This document shows, one piece after another, positions 34,216 to 43,838 of a DNA stretch of 64,000 bases. The stretch is from assembly GCF_019443105.1 (NCBI RefSeq), contig NZ_JAHZIJ010000015.1, positions 51,628 to 115,627 of the forward strand, read 5' to 3'. The notes under the pieces were generated by a model. That model ran no database searches. It was not told the origin of the DNA and saw only the letters and a program-made list of their open reading frames with translations. The stretch is from Paenibacillus oenotherae. Lineage in GTDB: Bacteria > Bacillota > Bacilli > Paenibacillales > Paenibacillaceae. Made by a program: the position numbers and the translations under genes. Position 1 is the stretch's first letter. Each line of letters opens with the position of its first letter.

Positions 34216-35400
34216 TTGTTGGATTCCTTATGGAACAAAATTTCTGCATCTGGTTTTAATCCTGCTGTTATAACTTCTATAGCGACATTAATCGGCGCGT
34301 TCATTGGTGCAAGTGTCGCTCAGTATGTCTCACACAAGCTGAGCTTGAGTAGAGAGCGTGAGAAGTACAACAAGGAAGTATTTCAAAAGTTGTTTTCTCC
34401 TATCATTTTTGAAGTTTTCGGTTATTTTGATGTCGCAAATGCCTTCAGGAAAGGTCATGATATTAAACTTCATATTGATGAAAAAGAAATTCTAAACAAA
34501 ATCTATGTCCATATTGCCGAAAATATGAGGTATGCTACCCCTATATTAATTGGTGAATATTACAACATAAAGAGGCATGAGTATGAGGATGATCAATCGG
34601 GGTATTACTCTGATGTTAGAGGAATGCAATTTATTTCATTGTTCCTACAAGAAGCAAGAAGCGTCATAAAGAAGGCAAAGCTATCTAAGATAAGTGTTAT
34701 ACGTCAAATTAATAGATACATGTTTAATTATTACTTGTGGTCAGGTTTGATCAGACATTATGAAGATGCCAATTCTGCGTCATTAATAATGAGTTACCAT
34801 TGGTATCACAACCAGAACTATTCGTACTTCAGATATTTGAGATTACAGTGGATTATTGATAACGACTGGATATGGATAAAAAGACTTATTCATAGACTTA
34901 CAGGAAAAACATATAATGTGGAAAGTGTCAACCTATTTAAGGTTATAAAGCTCATGACAAAACCTTTGACAGACAACAGAAAAGAAATGCTTAAATTAGT
35001 CAATGAGTTTGAAAATATAGAGGTTTTTAGGTACCAACAACAACTTTATAACAGAGTAACAAAAGAGGTTGTGATCACCGATTTGCTATATTCTTATTCA
35101 CACGATACATGTACGGTAGGTTTAGTTTTTCAAAATGTCAGCGATCAGATAATAAAGGTAAGTCGATCGGACTTCGTGCTAAGAGAGAATGCAGATACCG
35201 TTTACCAATGTAAAGAAATGAATATATTCGAAAATTCAGCTAATGCCGATGAAAGGATAATAGATTATGAAAAACGAAGTATAACGCTGGAGTTTGAAAT
35301 CGGTGAGCAAAAAGATATATCTCACTTCAGTTTAGTATACATAAGCGGAACTAAGAGCTATCATGTGTTTAACTTTTTATTCGGAAATGACAATATTTAG
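34216..35400 (+). CDS. Membrane-anchored protein of unknown function
   Basis: About 394 residues. One transmembrane helix lies near the N-terminus (VITSIATLIGAFIGASVAQYV-type stretch, about residues 18-38), followed by a basic heptad-like segment (LSREREKY) and a large soluble, mostly helical domain rich in Tyr and Trp. I chose the TTG at 34216, which has AAAGAGG eight bases upstream; a TTG at 34198 gives six more residues but no ribosome site. Low-G+C codon use differs from the backbone and matches the island cargo. The layout (one membrane helix plus a soluble domain near an integration site) is seen in some phage-defence proteins, but no family is recognised. Confidence 0.65.
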   Translation: MLDSLWNKISASGFNPAVITSIATLIGAFIGASVAQYVSHKLSLSREREKYNKEVFQKLFSPIIFEVFGYFDVANAFRKGHDIKLHIDEKEILNKIYVHIAENMRYATPILIGEYYNIKRHEYEDDQSGYYSDVRGMQFISLFLQEARSVIKKAKLSKISVIRQINRYMFNYYLWSGLIRHYEDANSASLIMSYHWYHNQNYSYFRYLRLQWIIDNDWIWIKRLIHRLTGKTYNVESVNLFKVIKLMTKPLTDNRKEMLKLVNEFENIEVFRYQQQLYNRVTKEVVITDLLYSYSHDTCTVGLVFQNVSDQIIKVSRSDFVLRENADTVYQCKEMNIFENSANADERIIDYEKRSITLEFEIGEQKDISHFSLVYISGTKSYHVFNFLFGNDNI

Positions 35401-35639
35401 TTTGTGAATCACGGGCACGGGATCCCGCAAAGTAATCGGTACCAGCTTAACTATACTTTGCGGGGCATGAGGAGTAGAGCGTCTAAATTTAAACCCGTAA
35501 TCTACTTCTTGCAGTTATCATTAGCGATAATTCAACTTCCCCATCAATTTGCATTTATGAATATTTGTCTTGCTCCTGGTGAGGTATATATATTGATGAA
35601 GGATCATGTACATAGAGTGGATGAGATTACATTCCCACC

Positions 35640-36908
35640 TTATAATTGTGCCAGCATCCCTTCGATTATTGTTTGGGTCACTTTGTCTTTCAAATACATA
35701 TCGAACCGGACAAGCTCGTCGATTCTACTTGTCCATAATCCTTTCTTTATCAAACTTAGTTGTCGTTTTAGTTTAGCCTTGCTAATCGCAGGAAGTCTGT
35801 GGCATATTTGTTCGAATGTCCATTCTTCATCTTCAGTCCATTGATAGACCCCTTGTCTTTCCCTGATGAAATTGGTTATCACGTCTACCAACGTAAGATA
35901 GAGATTCTCTTTTCTATGTAACTGTTCAGAAGTAGTTACCCGAGTTTGAATGATTTGCAAACAGACCATCACATTTTTCAATGTTCGTACTTTTTTGTTT
36001 TGAATCTCTTGCATGAACCATTTGCGGAGTTTTGGATTTAATAACCACTTTGCAAAATCACGTGGCCAATGCGTTTCAGATAGCATATAGTTAAATAGCA
36101 GAGATGCTTGTGTTTGTTCGTCTAATTGTTTCATCGAGTCCTCGACGATTAGAATTTCTTTTTTGATTTGACCTAGCAATTCAACTTTCTTGGTTTTTTT
36201 TTCGCCACTCTGAAGGGGTTTCCATATTATCAGCTGTTGAATAATGCTTCTTAGTTTTTTCGTCAACAAATAATAACCAATATTTTGTCGTAGACTGTCC
36301 TGTTTGTCCTTCATCAAAGGAATGATCCAATGGGTCGGAATATGGATAGGTAAGTCAAAAGAACATAAATTGAGCAGCAAAAGTTTTGATTGGTCTGACA
36401 TTAATATTTCCTGGAATTTTTCTGATTCTTCTTTATATATGATTTCTGCGACCAGAAAAAATTCGATGTAATCCCAATAATAAAATTCTCCGACGAATCT
36501 TCTTAAAAATTCATATTTATTTTCAAACGAACCATCAGACCATGAAATATTAAACCTAAATTTGGAATCGTTCCCTTTCACGAGTATAGTCAAACCGCCA
36601 TACAAGAAGGAAATCAGTCGATGTTTCTTCAAATGCAATCGTACTATATCAATCTCATCAAGGTTTCGTTTCAAGAGTACCATTGCAAAAACTGCGGTAT
36701 ATAATGGTTTCCTTCTTCTTTCCTCCTCTGGTAAATGATCAAGAAAGTTGGAAAATTCTTTGATCCAGATTGCCGATGGTTTTCTTCCGAAAACTTTTTT
36801 TATACGTTTGTTTATCGTATTGTAATTTTGTATTTTGTTCCATTTATCATGTAAAATTGATTTAAACTCATTCATCGTATCCCTATTCATTGCCAGTTGT
36901 CCTTTCAT
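35640..36908 (-). CDS. Helical protein of unknown function, partner of the upstream gene
   Basis: The 422-residue product appears almost wholly alpha-helical, with many Lys, Glu and Leu residues and no membrane segment or catalytic motif I can recognise. The ATG at 36908 overlaps the stop of the upstream gene (ATGA), so the two are coupled and probably act together. An internal ATG seven codons on has AAAGGA upstream and is an alternative start. Low G+C content suggests acquired DNA. The two-gene unit stands alone, without a mobility gene. Confidence 0.65.
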   Translation of the reverse strand: MKGQLAMNRDTMNEFKSILHDKWNKIQNYNTINKRIKKVFGRKPSAIWIKEFSNFLDHLPEEERRRKPLYTAVFAMVLLKRNLDEIDIVRLHLKKHRLISFLYGGLTILVKGNDSKFRFNISWSDGSFENKYEFLRRFVGEFYYWDYIEFFLVAEIIYKEESEKFQEILMSDQSKLLLLNLCSFDLPIHIPTHWIIPLMKDKQDSLRQNIGYYLLTKKLRSIIQQLIIWKPLQSGEKKTKKVELLGQIKKEILIVEDSMKQLDEQTQASLLFNYMLSETHWPRDFAKWLLNPKLRKWFMQEIQNKKVRTLKNVMVCLQIIQTRVTTSEQLHRKENLYLTLVDVITNFIRERQGVYQWTEDEEWTFEQICHRLPAISKAKLKRQLSLIKKGLWTSRIDELVRFDMYLKDKVTQTIIEGMLAQL

Positions 36909-38302
36909 ACACTACTTATATCTTCAATATTCGGCAAGTTCGAAAATTGTTTTAGCTCATCAAAAATATGACGCGCGCTACCTTTATATAATTTATGTAT
37001 ACAATAATAATTGCTGTCCAGTGAATTCAAGGAGGTTCCTATGGATATTCCCGTTACAAATTCTTCTTTATCTAGGATAAATAAAAACCTATCATGGATG
37101 TATTGTTTTGTCTGATAGAACCGTATTCCTAAGGATTTGTCTTTCTGTTTCTTCATTCGAATCGTAGGATCTTCTTTGGTTAGATATGAAAATTCTTTAG
37201 CAGTTACAGGGTTACGTTCTGGTTTAGAAGGATTGTTAAAAAATACGATGTTTTTTTCATCAGCGTGTAGGAAAGCAAAGATCCTAATCCAATCAAGTGA
37301 GTAATGGAGACCATTTCGATCCGAGAAATAAGAATCAAAAAGCCATATTTGCTTACTTGTTTTTTTTAATTCCTTTTGGATAAAATCCATTGCTTTTTGT
37401 ATTTCATTGGGCTTGACAAACAATGTGTCCTGATTCATTTCCTCTTCGTTCAGTTTTCGGCGAATGCTTACTTCGGAACGTTCAAGCTTTTCTTGTATAA
37501 TTGGTCGCTTTTCACCAATGGTCGTTTTCGTACTGCTCCCTTGATCTTCCACCCTGAAGGCTTTCCCCAATTTTTTTAACGGGATGTCGTGTCCTCTCTG
37601 TAAGACGGTCATATTCATTACTATATTTCTCAAATAAGTAATGCCTTTGTAAAAATAAACCAAGTTTTCGTCATCATAGATTTCGATGTCATGGTTATTC
37701 CAAGACACATTTGACAAGACTTCAATTTCCCATCCTGGGGGGAAACCGGTAGCTTCGATCATCCTTGTACATACAACCATGTCATTTTGTTTAAAGTGGA
37801 CGATAATCAGATCGCAAGCATGATTCCCTTTTACAATAATTCCTTCTTCCTTTAGTGCGTGTAAATTCGTTTCAAAGCTAGAATAAAACAAGACATTACC
37901 GAAACTCATAGGGGTTTTGGAAAAATCGATTCCAGTGTATTTCTTAGAGAAAGAACAAATTTTTTGAAAAGTAGGAACATCTACTTTCAGCTTGTATTCT
38001 TTGTCCTCAGTAAATAGACAGTTTGGTTTATGAATTGAAACGATTTGTTCTAGAAATGCACAGGCACTTTCACCATATGGATTCAAAGCGTTCGCGTTTC
38101 CCAATAATCCTTTAATAGACCAACCATTAAGCATATATTTAGCCGGCTCTTCGTCGGGGACGACCTTTTCCTCGAAAACGAGTTGAAAACGCCCGAGTTT
38201 TTCCGACACTTTTTTATGTCGATTTCCTACATCTTTATCGAAACCTTTATGGTATATAGTGATGATTCTTTCACTGCCATAAGATATCACTTGTTCAAGC
38301 AT
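36905..38302 (-). CDS. Protein with possible phospholipase-D-like C-terminal domain
   Basis: The 465-residue first gene of a two-gene operon. The N-terminal 290 residues are of unknown type. The C-terminal part (about 320-460) has IWLFDSYFSDRNG, an alternating helix-strand pattern and then YIHDRFLFILD followed by GISIGTSLNSLDSNY. The H-x-R plus a downstream Gly-Thr-Ser-Leu-Asn resembles one half of a PLD active site with Arg in place of Lys. PLD-like nucleases occur in several defence systems (for example DISARM DrmC), so a nuclease role is plausible but unproven. The ATG at 38302 has GGAGGAAG upstream. It could match the family called VPA1262 in databases; I cannot confirm this. Confidence 0.55.
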   Translation of the reverse strand: MLEQVISYGSERIITIYHKGFDKDVGNRHKKVSEKLGRFQLVFEEKVVPDEEPAKYMLNGWSIKGLLGNANALNPYGESACAFLEQIVSIHKPNCLFTEDKEYKLKVDVPTFQKICSFSKKYTGIDFSKTPMSFGNVLFYSSFETNLHALKEEGIIVKGNHACDLIIVHFKQNDMVVCTRMIEATGFPPGWEIEVLSNVSWNNHDIEIYDDENLVYFYKGITYLRNIVMNMTVLQRGHDIPLKKLGKAFRVEDQGSSTKTTIGEKRPIIQEKLERSEVSIRRKLNEEEMNQDTLFVKPNEIQKAMDFIQKELKKTSKQIWLFDSYFSDRNGLHYSLDWIRIFAFLHADEKNIVFFNNPSKPERNPVTAKEFSYLTKEDPTIRMKKQKDKSLGIRFYQTKQYIHDRFLFILDKEEFVTGISIGTSLNSLDSNYYCIHKLYKGSARHIFDELKQFSNLPNIEDISSV

Positions 38303-38449
38303 CTACTTACTTCCTCCTGTTAGTCTATTTAATTAACAATTATAAATCATTTTGTAAGTTTGGGCTCCGGGAAAAACTTTAGCATTTTTCAGTTGGAACA
38401 AATATTTTTCAAGAAAGGACTAGTTCGTGCTGAACGATTGTAGCGAAAG

Positions 38450-38764
38450 GTGTACGAGAGCTCAAACCCGGATACAATCTACAAATCGGAATGGAAAACC
38501 AATGGAAGCGGCTATGAAATGAAACTGCGTCACTACAAAAGCTCCGACTGTACCGACTGGTCTGCTCAAAAGCGACTACACGAAGGCACAGGGAAGTCGG
38601 GAGATTTGGTGAGCCTGGTCTACTTTCGTCAGAAGCAACGGGTGCGAGATATCTTAAAGAGCGAGGGAGGCTACGCGCTCTTGGTTTGTCGGATGATTGA
38701 GTCGGAGAGTGTGTTTGGTCAACTGAAGAACAACCGGGGATTCCGGCGCTTCCTGCTGTTTTAA
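38450..38764 (+). pseudogene. IS1182-family transposase, C-terminal fragment
   Basis: About 100 residues remain of a DDE transposase: a Cys-containing stretch (YKSSDCTDWSAQ), then RVRDILKSEGGYALLVCRMI and ESVFGQLKNNRGFRRFLL, the Glu-containing C-terminal signature of the IS1182 group. Neither a start nor the N-terminal catalytic part exists upstream. It is a dead remnant. A small element with IS1182-like ends lies at 41149-41289, beyond the next gene. Confidence 0.75.
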
Positions 38765-38791
38765 CGGTTCACCAAAGGAAATGACCGAATC

Positions 38792-41137
38792 ATGTCGAAA
38801 TCATTGATTAGTTCAATGAGTAGGGGGAAAAAGACAGAGATGAAATGGATTGGAAAGCTCATTCTGATAGCCGCCATCTTGATTGTCGGCGGTATATTCG
38901 TCTATCGGACATTCGAATCTCCCGTCAATACCTATACGGTGACGATGGACGGCATGACGATGCCAGCGGTGACAGGCAAACAGTATTTGCAGCTGTTCGA
39001 TGAAAACAAGATGCCGCACGATATCTTGTTGAAAGGCGTCAATATGGGGATTGCCAAGCCGGGACATTTTCCCGGAGAGACCGCGATCTCGAAGGATGAA
39101 TATCGGAGATGGTTCGAGCAAATCGGAGCCATGAACGCCAACGTCATTCGTGTGTACACGCTGCATCCGCCGGGATTCTACGAAGCGTTAGCGGAATACA
39201 ATGCCAAGGCGAAGCATCCGCTGTACCTTCTGCATGGGACATGGATCAATGAAGATAAGCTTGGCGCTTCACAGGACGCCTATGATCCCGATCTGAATAA
39301 AGAGTTCATACAGGAGATCCATCGCATCATCGATGTCATCCATGGGGAAGCGAATATTGCCGCACAGCCGGGGCACGCTTCGGGCCAGTACCGGGCGGAC
39401 ATCTCGAAATACGTGCTCGGCTGGGTGCTCGGCGTCGAATGGAACCCGGCCATCGTGAAAGCAACGAACGACAAGCATAGCTCGGCGCGCGATTTTGAAG
39501 GACGGTATTTCAAAACTGCACAAGCTTCTCCGTTCGAAAATTGGCTCGCGGGCATTATGGAAGAGACCGTCTCTTACGAGGCTTCGCGATATTCGTGGCA
39601 ACGACCGATCAGCTTTACGAATTGGGTGACGACCGATTTGCTGGATCATCCGTCGGAGCCGCTGCCTGAAGAGGATATGGTGTCCGTGAATCCGAACGTT
39701 ATTGAACCGACAACGGCCTTTCACGCGGGCTATTTCGCCTCCTATCACGTGTACCCGTACTATCCGGACTTTCTGAACTATGAGACGAAGTATACCGAGT
39801 ATAAGAATCAACAGGGAGCGAAGGACAGCTATGCCGGGTATTTGAACGACTTGAGGAAAGCGCATCGCATGCCCGTCGTCATCGCCGAATTCGGAGTGCC
39901 GTCTTCGCGTGGCATGACGCATCGCAATATCTATGGATGGAATCAAGGAGCGCACTCGGAACAGGAACAAGGAGAGATCGACGCGCGGCTGTTCGAAAAT
40001 ATCCGAAACGAAGGCATGGCTGGCGGACTTGTATTCTCTTGGCAGGACGAATGGTTCAAACGAACCTGGAACACGATGGAATTGGACGACCCGGATCGCC
40101 GGCCATTCTGGTCGAATGCGCAAACCAGTGAACAGCAGTTCGGATTGCTGAGCTTTGATCCCGGCAATAAGCCAACCATTCAGGTGGATGGTGAAACTGG
40201 GGATTGGGACAAAGCCGGCATCGCGTCCGTGCCGATGCAGAGTGCCGGGCCGGTAAAGGCTGCGGGCGAGGACTACGAGGCGCAAAAGCTCGAACAATGG
40301 TACGTGGCCAGCGATGAGCGATACGTCTACTTCCGGTTGGATTTCGGCAAGGACAATCAACCGTTTGATTGGTCCAAGACGGGCACGATGCTGCTGCTCG
40401 ACACGATTCAGGACCAAGGACAGCACCAATTGCCGGGCGGCAGCGGACTGAAGACGGAAGCGGGCATCGATTTCGTCATCGACCTCAAAGGTCCGAACAA
40501 ATCCAGGCTTGTTGTCGACAGCTATTATGACCCGTTCTACTATGAGTATGGAGAGCTGCTGAACTTGCTGCCGAAGCAGGATCATGCAAACCAGAAAAAC
40601 AACGGCGTGTTCCACAAGTCGATACTGGCCTTGAATCGGCCGTTGGATGTGCCTAATGTTCATGGACAAACGCTGCATTTGCCCTTGGATAGCTATGAAA
40701 CGGGACTCTTAATATTCGGGGACGGGAATCCTGATCACCCGGCGTTTCACTCGCTTACGGACGTCTCCTACAACGAGAAGGCGCATACGGTTGAGCTTCG
40801 CATTCCCTGGCAATTGCTGAATATGAAGGATCCGAGCACGCGGGAAGCGATGGGGGACATTTGGAAGGAGGGGCTCGAAGGCAAGACGATCATCCCGGGC
40901 ATCAAAATTGCGGCGGTCACTTACCGCCCGGACAGCACCAATAGCCCTGATGAAGTCGGCGGATCCGATCTCATCTTCTCCACCGCCGGAATATCCGAAG
41001 GCCAGCTGCTGCAGAAGGATATGGCGGAATACAGTTGGAACACCTGGGAAGTCCCGACCTACCATGAACGGTTGAAGCAATCGTATTATATTTTGCAGAA
41101 CCTCTTCCGGACGGCCCAGCCCATCCCAGCACAATAG
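38792..41137 (+). CDS. Membrane-anchored glycoside-hydrolase-like protein with CBM9-like domain
   Basis: A 781-residue protein with an N-terminal membrane anchor (about residues 20-39) and an extracellular TIM-barrel-like region. Likely acid/base and nucleophile Glu residues lie in LGVEWNP (about 214) and VIAEFGVPS (about 365), as in clan A glycosidases. The C-terminal third (DGETGDWDKA, then YVYFRLDFG and IPWQLLNM) resembles a CBM9/DOMON-type carbohydrate-binding fold. It faces a glycosyltransferase operon and probably trims or releases the polysaccharide made there, which is inference. The start has AAAGGAA ten bases upstream; ATGs at 38816 and 38840 are possible. High G+C backbone codon use. 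Confidence 0.65.
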   Translation: MSKSLISSMSRGKKTEMKWIGKLILIAAILIVGGIFVYRTFESPVNTYTVTMDGMTMPAVTGKQYLQLFDENKMPHDILLKGVNMGIAKPGHFPGETAISKDEYRRWFEQIGAMNANVIRVYTLHPPGFYEALAEYNAKAKHPLYLLHGTWINEDKLGASQDAYDPDLNKEFIQEIHRIIDVIHGEANIAAQPGHASGQYRADISKYVLGWVLGVEWNPAIVKATNDKHSSARDFEGRYFKTAQASPFENWLAGIMEETVSYEASRYSWQRPISFTNWVTTDLLDHPSEPLPEEDMVSVNPNVIEPTTAFHAGYFASYHVYPYYPDFLNYETKYTEYKNQQGAKDSYAGYLNDLRKAHRMPVVIAEFGVPSSRGMTHRNIYGWNQGAHSEQEQGEIDARLFENIRNEGMAGGLVFSWQDEWFKRTWNTMELDDPDRRPFWSNAQTSEQQFGLLSFDPGNKPTIQVDGETGDWDKAGIASVPMQSAGPVKAAGEDYEAQKLEQWYVASDERYVYFRLDFGKDNQPFDWSKTGTMLLLDTIQDQGQHQLPGGSGLKTEAGIDFVIDLKGPNKSRLVVDSYYDPFYYEYGELLNLLPKQDHANQKNNGVFHKSILALNRPLDVPNVHGQTLHLPLDSYETGLLIFGDGNPDHPAFHSLTDVSYNEKAHTVELRIPWQLLNMKDPSTREAMGDIWKEGLEGKTIIPGIKIAAVTYRPDSTNSPDEVGGSDLIFSTAGISEGQLLQKDMAEYSWNTWEVPTYHERLKQSYYILQNLFRTAQPIPAQ

Positions 41138-41148
41138 AATCGCAGAGG

Positions 41149-41289
41149 ACGGGGGCTGTCCAATAAGTCCAGCATCCAATGAGTCAGTCCAATTGATGTG
41201 AAAAGATGCCTCCAAAACCACTCTAAAAGATAAAAGTGGGGCTGGAAGCATCTTTTCATCTTATAGGGGTCTTAATGGGACAGCCCCGT
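41149..41289. mobile_element. 141-bp MITE with IS1182-like inverted ends
   Basis: The ends ACGGGGGCTGTCC (41149) and GGGACAGCCCCGT (ending 41289) are inverted repeats that extend to ATAAG/CTTAAT. An inner hairpin pairs GAAAAGATGC with GCATCTTTTC. It encodes nothing and lies between the converging genes. A related half-copy occurs at 63724-63772. Confidence 0.8.
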
Positions 41290-41290
41290 G

Positions 41291-42754
41291 TTATGACGCT
41301 GCATCTCGCTGTTTGGAATTGATGGCGCTGCCCTTACGGGTCATTTCGCCCCATTGATGCCTCTTGCCCCTGATCGCCTCGATCAAGCCGATTAAGCGCC
41401 AGTATGCGGCGATCGGACGGTACCAAAGCGATTCGGTGAAGGCGTAGAAGAAGAGCCGAACCAGATCGGAGACTTTGCGATAGCGATTCCAGCTCCATTC
41501 CTCAAGCAGAACTGCGCCCATCGACAAGATCATACCATACGACAGCATCGCCAGCGCTAGCAGCAGCGCGATCTTAATCGACAGTGTTCCCATAAACAAA
41601 CCGGCGGCAACCAAGACATATCCAAAAAACTCGATGATCGGCCCCAGCAGTTCTACGACGGTAAAGTAAGGCATGGCGACGAGGCCGATTCTTCCGTATT
41701 TCGGATTGAAAATCATTCGTTTATGCCGCCAGAGGCTTTCGAACAGTCCGCGATGCCACCTGGTCCGCTGGCGCTTCAGAATTTTGAAGTTTTCCGGCGC
41801 CTCCGTCCAGCATACGGGATCGGGGACGTACACGATTCGGGCTTTGCTTTTTTCCTCCCGGATCATGGCGTGCAGCCGCACGACGAGCTCCATATCCTCG
41901 CCGATTGTACCCACCTCGTAGCCGCCCGCCTTCACGACCCAATCTTTCTTGAAGACGCCGAACGCCCCGGAGACGATGAGCAGCAAGTTATATCGGCTGA
42001 GCCCGATCCGCCCCATCAAGAAAGCCCGCAAATACTCGATTACTTGCATCACGACGATCGGATTGCGGGACAACGCGACATTTTGCTCGCCAAGAAAACC
42101 GCTGTCGACGTAACTTCCGTTTGCGATGCCGACGCTTCCGCCGGTCGCGATAATTTCTTCGCCGGGCTTAGCGTCGATGATCGGCTTCATGACTTTAATG
42201 AAGGCATTGGGATCGAGCACGGTATCGCCGTCGAGCGATACGAAATACGGGTGCTTCGAGATATTGATCCCCGCGTTCAACGCGTCGGCCTTGCCCCCGT
42301 TCTCTTTGTCCACCAGAACCAGATTCGAATAACGGGCGGAGCGATAGACGGATCGGATCGGCTTCGTGTCTTTTAAAGACAAGAGGACTTTATGCTCGAT
42401 CTCGACCATTTGAAATTCTGAAATCATGCGTTGAACGGTCTCGTCCCTGGAACCGTCGTTCACGACGACGATCTCGTACACTTTATAGTTGATCCCGAGC
42501 AAAGAACGTACGCTCCATACGATGTTCGCCTCCTCATTATAGGCAGGCACGATGATGGACAGCGGCGGAGTGATGCTTTCGTTCAAGACGTTGTCGTATT
42601 GGATGTTTTTTAATCCTTTTTCTTTATAAAGCTTCTTGAACGAAATCAGGAGCAAGGCGAGATAAAGCAGCGTTACGCCGACCACGTAAATCGTGATCAG
42701 AAGCGTGATCCCATGAAACAGAGCGATGAGCAGATCAAGTGTTTTCCCGTTCAT
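41291..42754 (-). CDS. Family 2 membrane glycosyltransferase
   Basis: The 487-residue processive-type glycosyltransferase makes a polysaccharide at the membrane from nucleotide sugars. An N-terminal membrane segment (about 10-35) precedes the GT2 domain with IIVPAYNEEANI, VVNDGSRD, LDGDTVLDP (D-x-D), EDMELVVRL and QRTRWHRG (Q-x-x-R-W). C-terminal membrane helices follow (about 340-430). This layout is that of PgaC/hyaluronan-synthase-like enzymes. I chose the ATG at 42754, which has AAAGGAG upstream and overlaps the preceding gene by 20 bp; a longer frame lacks support. It is the last gene of a five-gene operon with a kinase and a degenerate GGDEF protein. Confidence 0.9.
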   Translation of the reverse strand: MNGKTLDLLIALFHGITLLITIYVVGVTLLYLALLLISFKKLYKEKGLKNIQYDNVLNESITPPLSIIVPAYNEEANIVWSVRSLLGINYKVYEIVVVNDGSRDETVQRMISEFQMVEIEHKVLLSLKDTKPIRSVYRSARYSNLVLVDKENGGKADALNAGINISKHPYFVSLDGDTVLDPNAFIKVMKPIIDAKPGEEIIATGGSVGIANGSYVDSGFLGEQNVALSRNPIVVMQVIEYLRAFLMGRIGLSRYNLLLIVSGAFGVFKKDWVVKAGGYEVGTIGEDMELVVRLHAMIREEKSKARIVYVPDPVCWTEAPENFKILKRQRTRWHRGLFESLWRHKRMIFNPKYGRIGLVAMPYFTVVELLGPIIEFFGYVLVAAGLFMGTLSIKIALLLALAMLSYGMILSMGAVLLEEWSWNRYRKVSDLVRLFFYAFTESLWYRPIAAYWRLIGLIEAIRGKRHQWGEMTRKGSAINSKQRDAAS

Positions 42755-43838
42755 AGCTTCTCCTTTCCAAGGTTTCGCTCGCCATGCTTGCGGCAAACCG
42801 ATCTGAACTGGTGATGGAGATGCGCCGAAGCACGTCAAAACCGGATTTATAGCGGGAGATGGATTCCCCCGCCTGTTGACGAACAGAATAGTCCGAATCG
42901 CTCATAAGCCGCTCTAAATGGGCCAAATATCGCTCTTCCCGGACCATTCCCATCAGCTTTGCTTGCATCAGTCTTTCAGAGGACGAATCCGCGGATTCGT
43001 CCTCGATTCTCGCCATGAATCGTTCGACAGCCCCAGGACTCATATAACCGAAATTGGCTATCGCATGGAGGCACCGCCCCCGCAGCTCGGCGTCATCCGC
43101 GAACAGATGATCTTCCAGAAGGCCGAGCACCACGTTCGATCTTGCGTTCCGCAGCCTTAACACATCGACCATGCAGCGCTGAATCGGAAGGGGGAGCAGG
43201 TGGAATTCCAAGCAAAGCTGCTCCAGCGCGTCGTCGCTGAACGGAAGAAGCAGCTGCAGCAGCTGCTCGCCGGAATAGGACGCTTCGCTTTGCATGAGAT
43301 GAGGAATAACCTCGTCTTTCAGCCCGAACACGGCGAAAGCGCGATAAATGAGAAATCGTTCGTGTTCGGTGCATTTGGGCGCTTGCAGCAGCTCTTTCAG
43401 GTCGGGAACCAAATCTTTCAATCGAAACCGCTCGATGCCAAACAATGCATTCATTCGCTTGCTCCACCTGCGGCTCTGCAGGGCAGCGCGATAAACGGAT
43501 GCATACTGAAGTGCCGCGAACGCAAGAATGCGCTGCTCTTCGGTTTTCGATTTCGTCGCGAGCAGCCGCTGCAGCAGCAAATCTTGAATCGCTTCCTGAC
43601 GGAGCGCCGATCCGGCTTTCAATTGCCTCGAGACGAATCCTGTCTGCAGAAACTGCAAAATACCCGAAGCTTCGCTTTGAGACTGGGACACGCCTATAAA
43701 TTCGGCCAGGCGGCGCTTTTTGCGATTGCCGGCTATTTTGGCGAAGAGCAAATACAGGAATAGCAGCATAAGCACTGCGATAAGAGCTAGATTGATGACA
43801 GCCAGAACGTTGATCGCCCGAACGATTCCGCTAATCAT
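42735..43838 (-). CDS. HEAT-repeat membrane protein
   Basis: The 367-residue product has an N-terminal membrane helix (about residues 10-30) and then a run of alpha-helical pairs of the HEAT type (for example SDSDYSVRQQAGESISRY and ARSNVVLGLLEDHLFADD). HEAT proteins are scaffolds. Such a gene next to a GT2 polysaccharide synthase is a recurrent arrangement, so it probably assembles or regulates the synthase. The ATG at 43838 overlaps the stop of the upstream gene (ATGA) and its 3' end overlaps the glycosyltransferase start by 20 bp. No enzyme motif is seen. Confidence 0.75.
   Translation of the reverse strand: MISGIVRAINVLAVINLALIAVLMLLFLYLLFAKIAGNRKKRRLAEFIGVSQSQSEASGILQFLQTGFVSRQLKAGSALRQEAIQDLLLQRLLATKSKTEEQRILAFAALQYASVYRAALQSRRWSKRMNALFGIERFRLKDLVPDLKELLQAPKCTEHERFLIYRAFAVFGLKDEVIPHLMQSEASYSGEQLLQLLLPFSDDALEQLCLEFHLLPLPIQRCMVDVLRLRNARSNVVLGLLEDHLFADDAELRGRCLHAIANFGYMSPGAVERFMARIEDESADSSSERLMQAKLMGMVREERYLAHLERLMSDSDYSVRQQAGESISRYKSGFDVLRRISITSSDRFAASMASETLERRSYERENT

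Noticed and set aside
35404-35844. Open frame of 146 codons on the plus strand
   Set aside because: It overlaps the end of the minus-strand gene at 35640 and has no ribosome site or recognisable sequence.
39269-40678. Long minus-strand open frame of 469 codons
   Set aside because: It is an antisense shadow of the high-G+C glycosidase-like gene; that gene has a membrane anchor and domain motifs, and the antisense frame has none.
41723-42376. Plus-strand frame of 217 codons opposite the glycosyltransferase
   Set aside because: It is antisense to clear GT2 motifs, with no ribosome site and no family resemblance.
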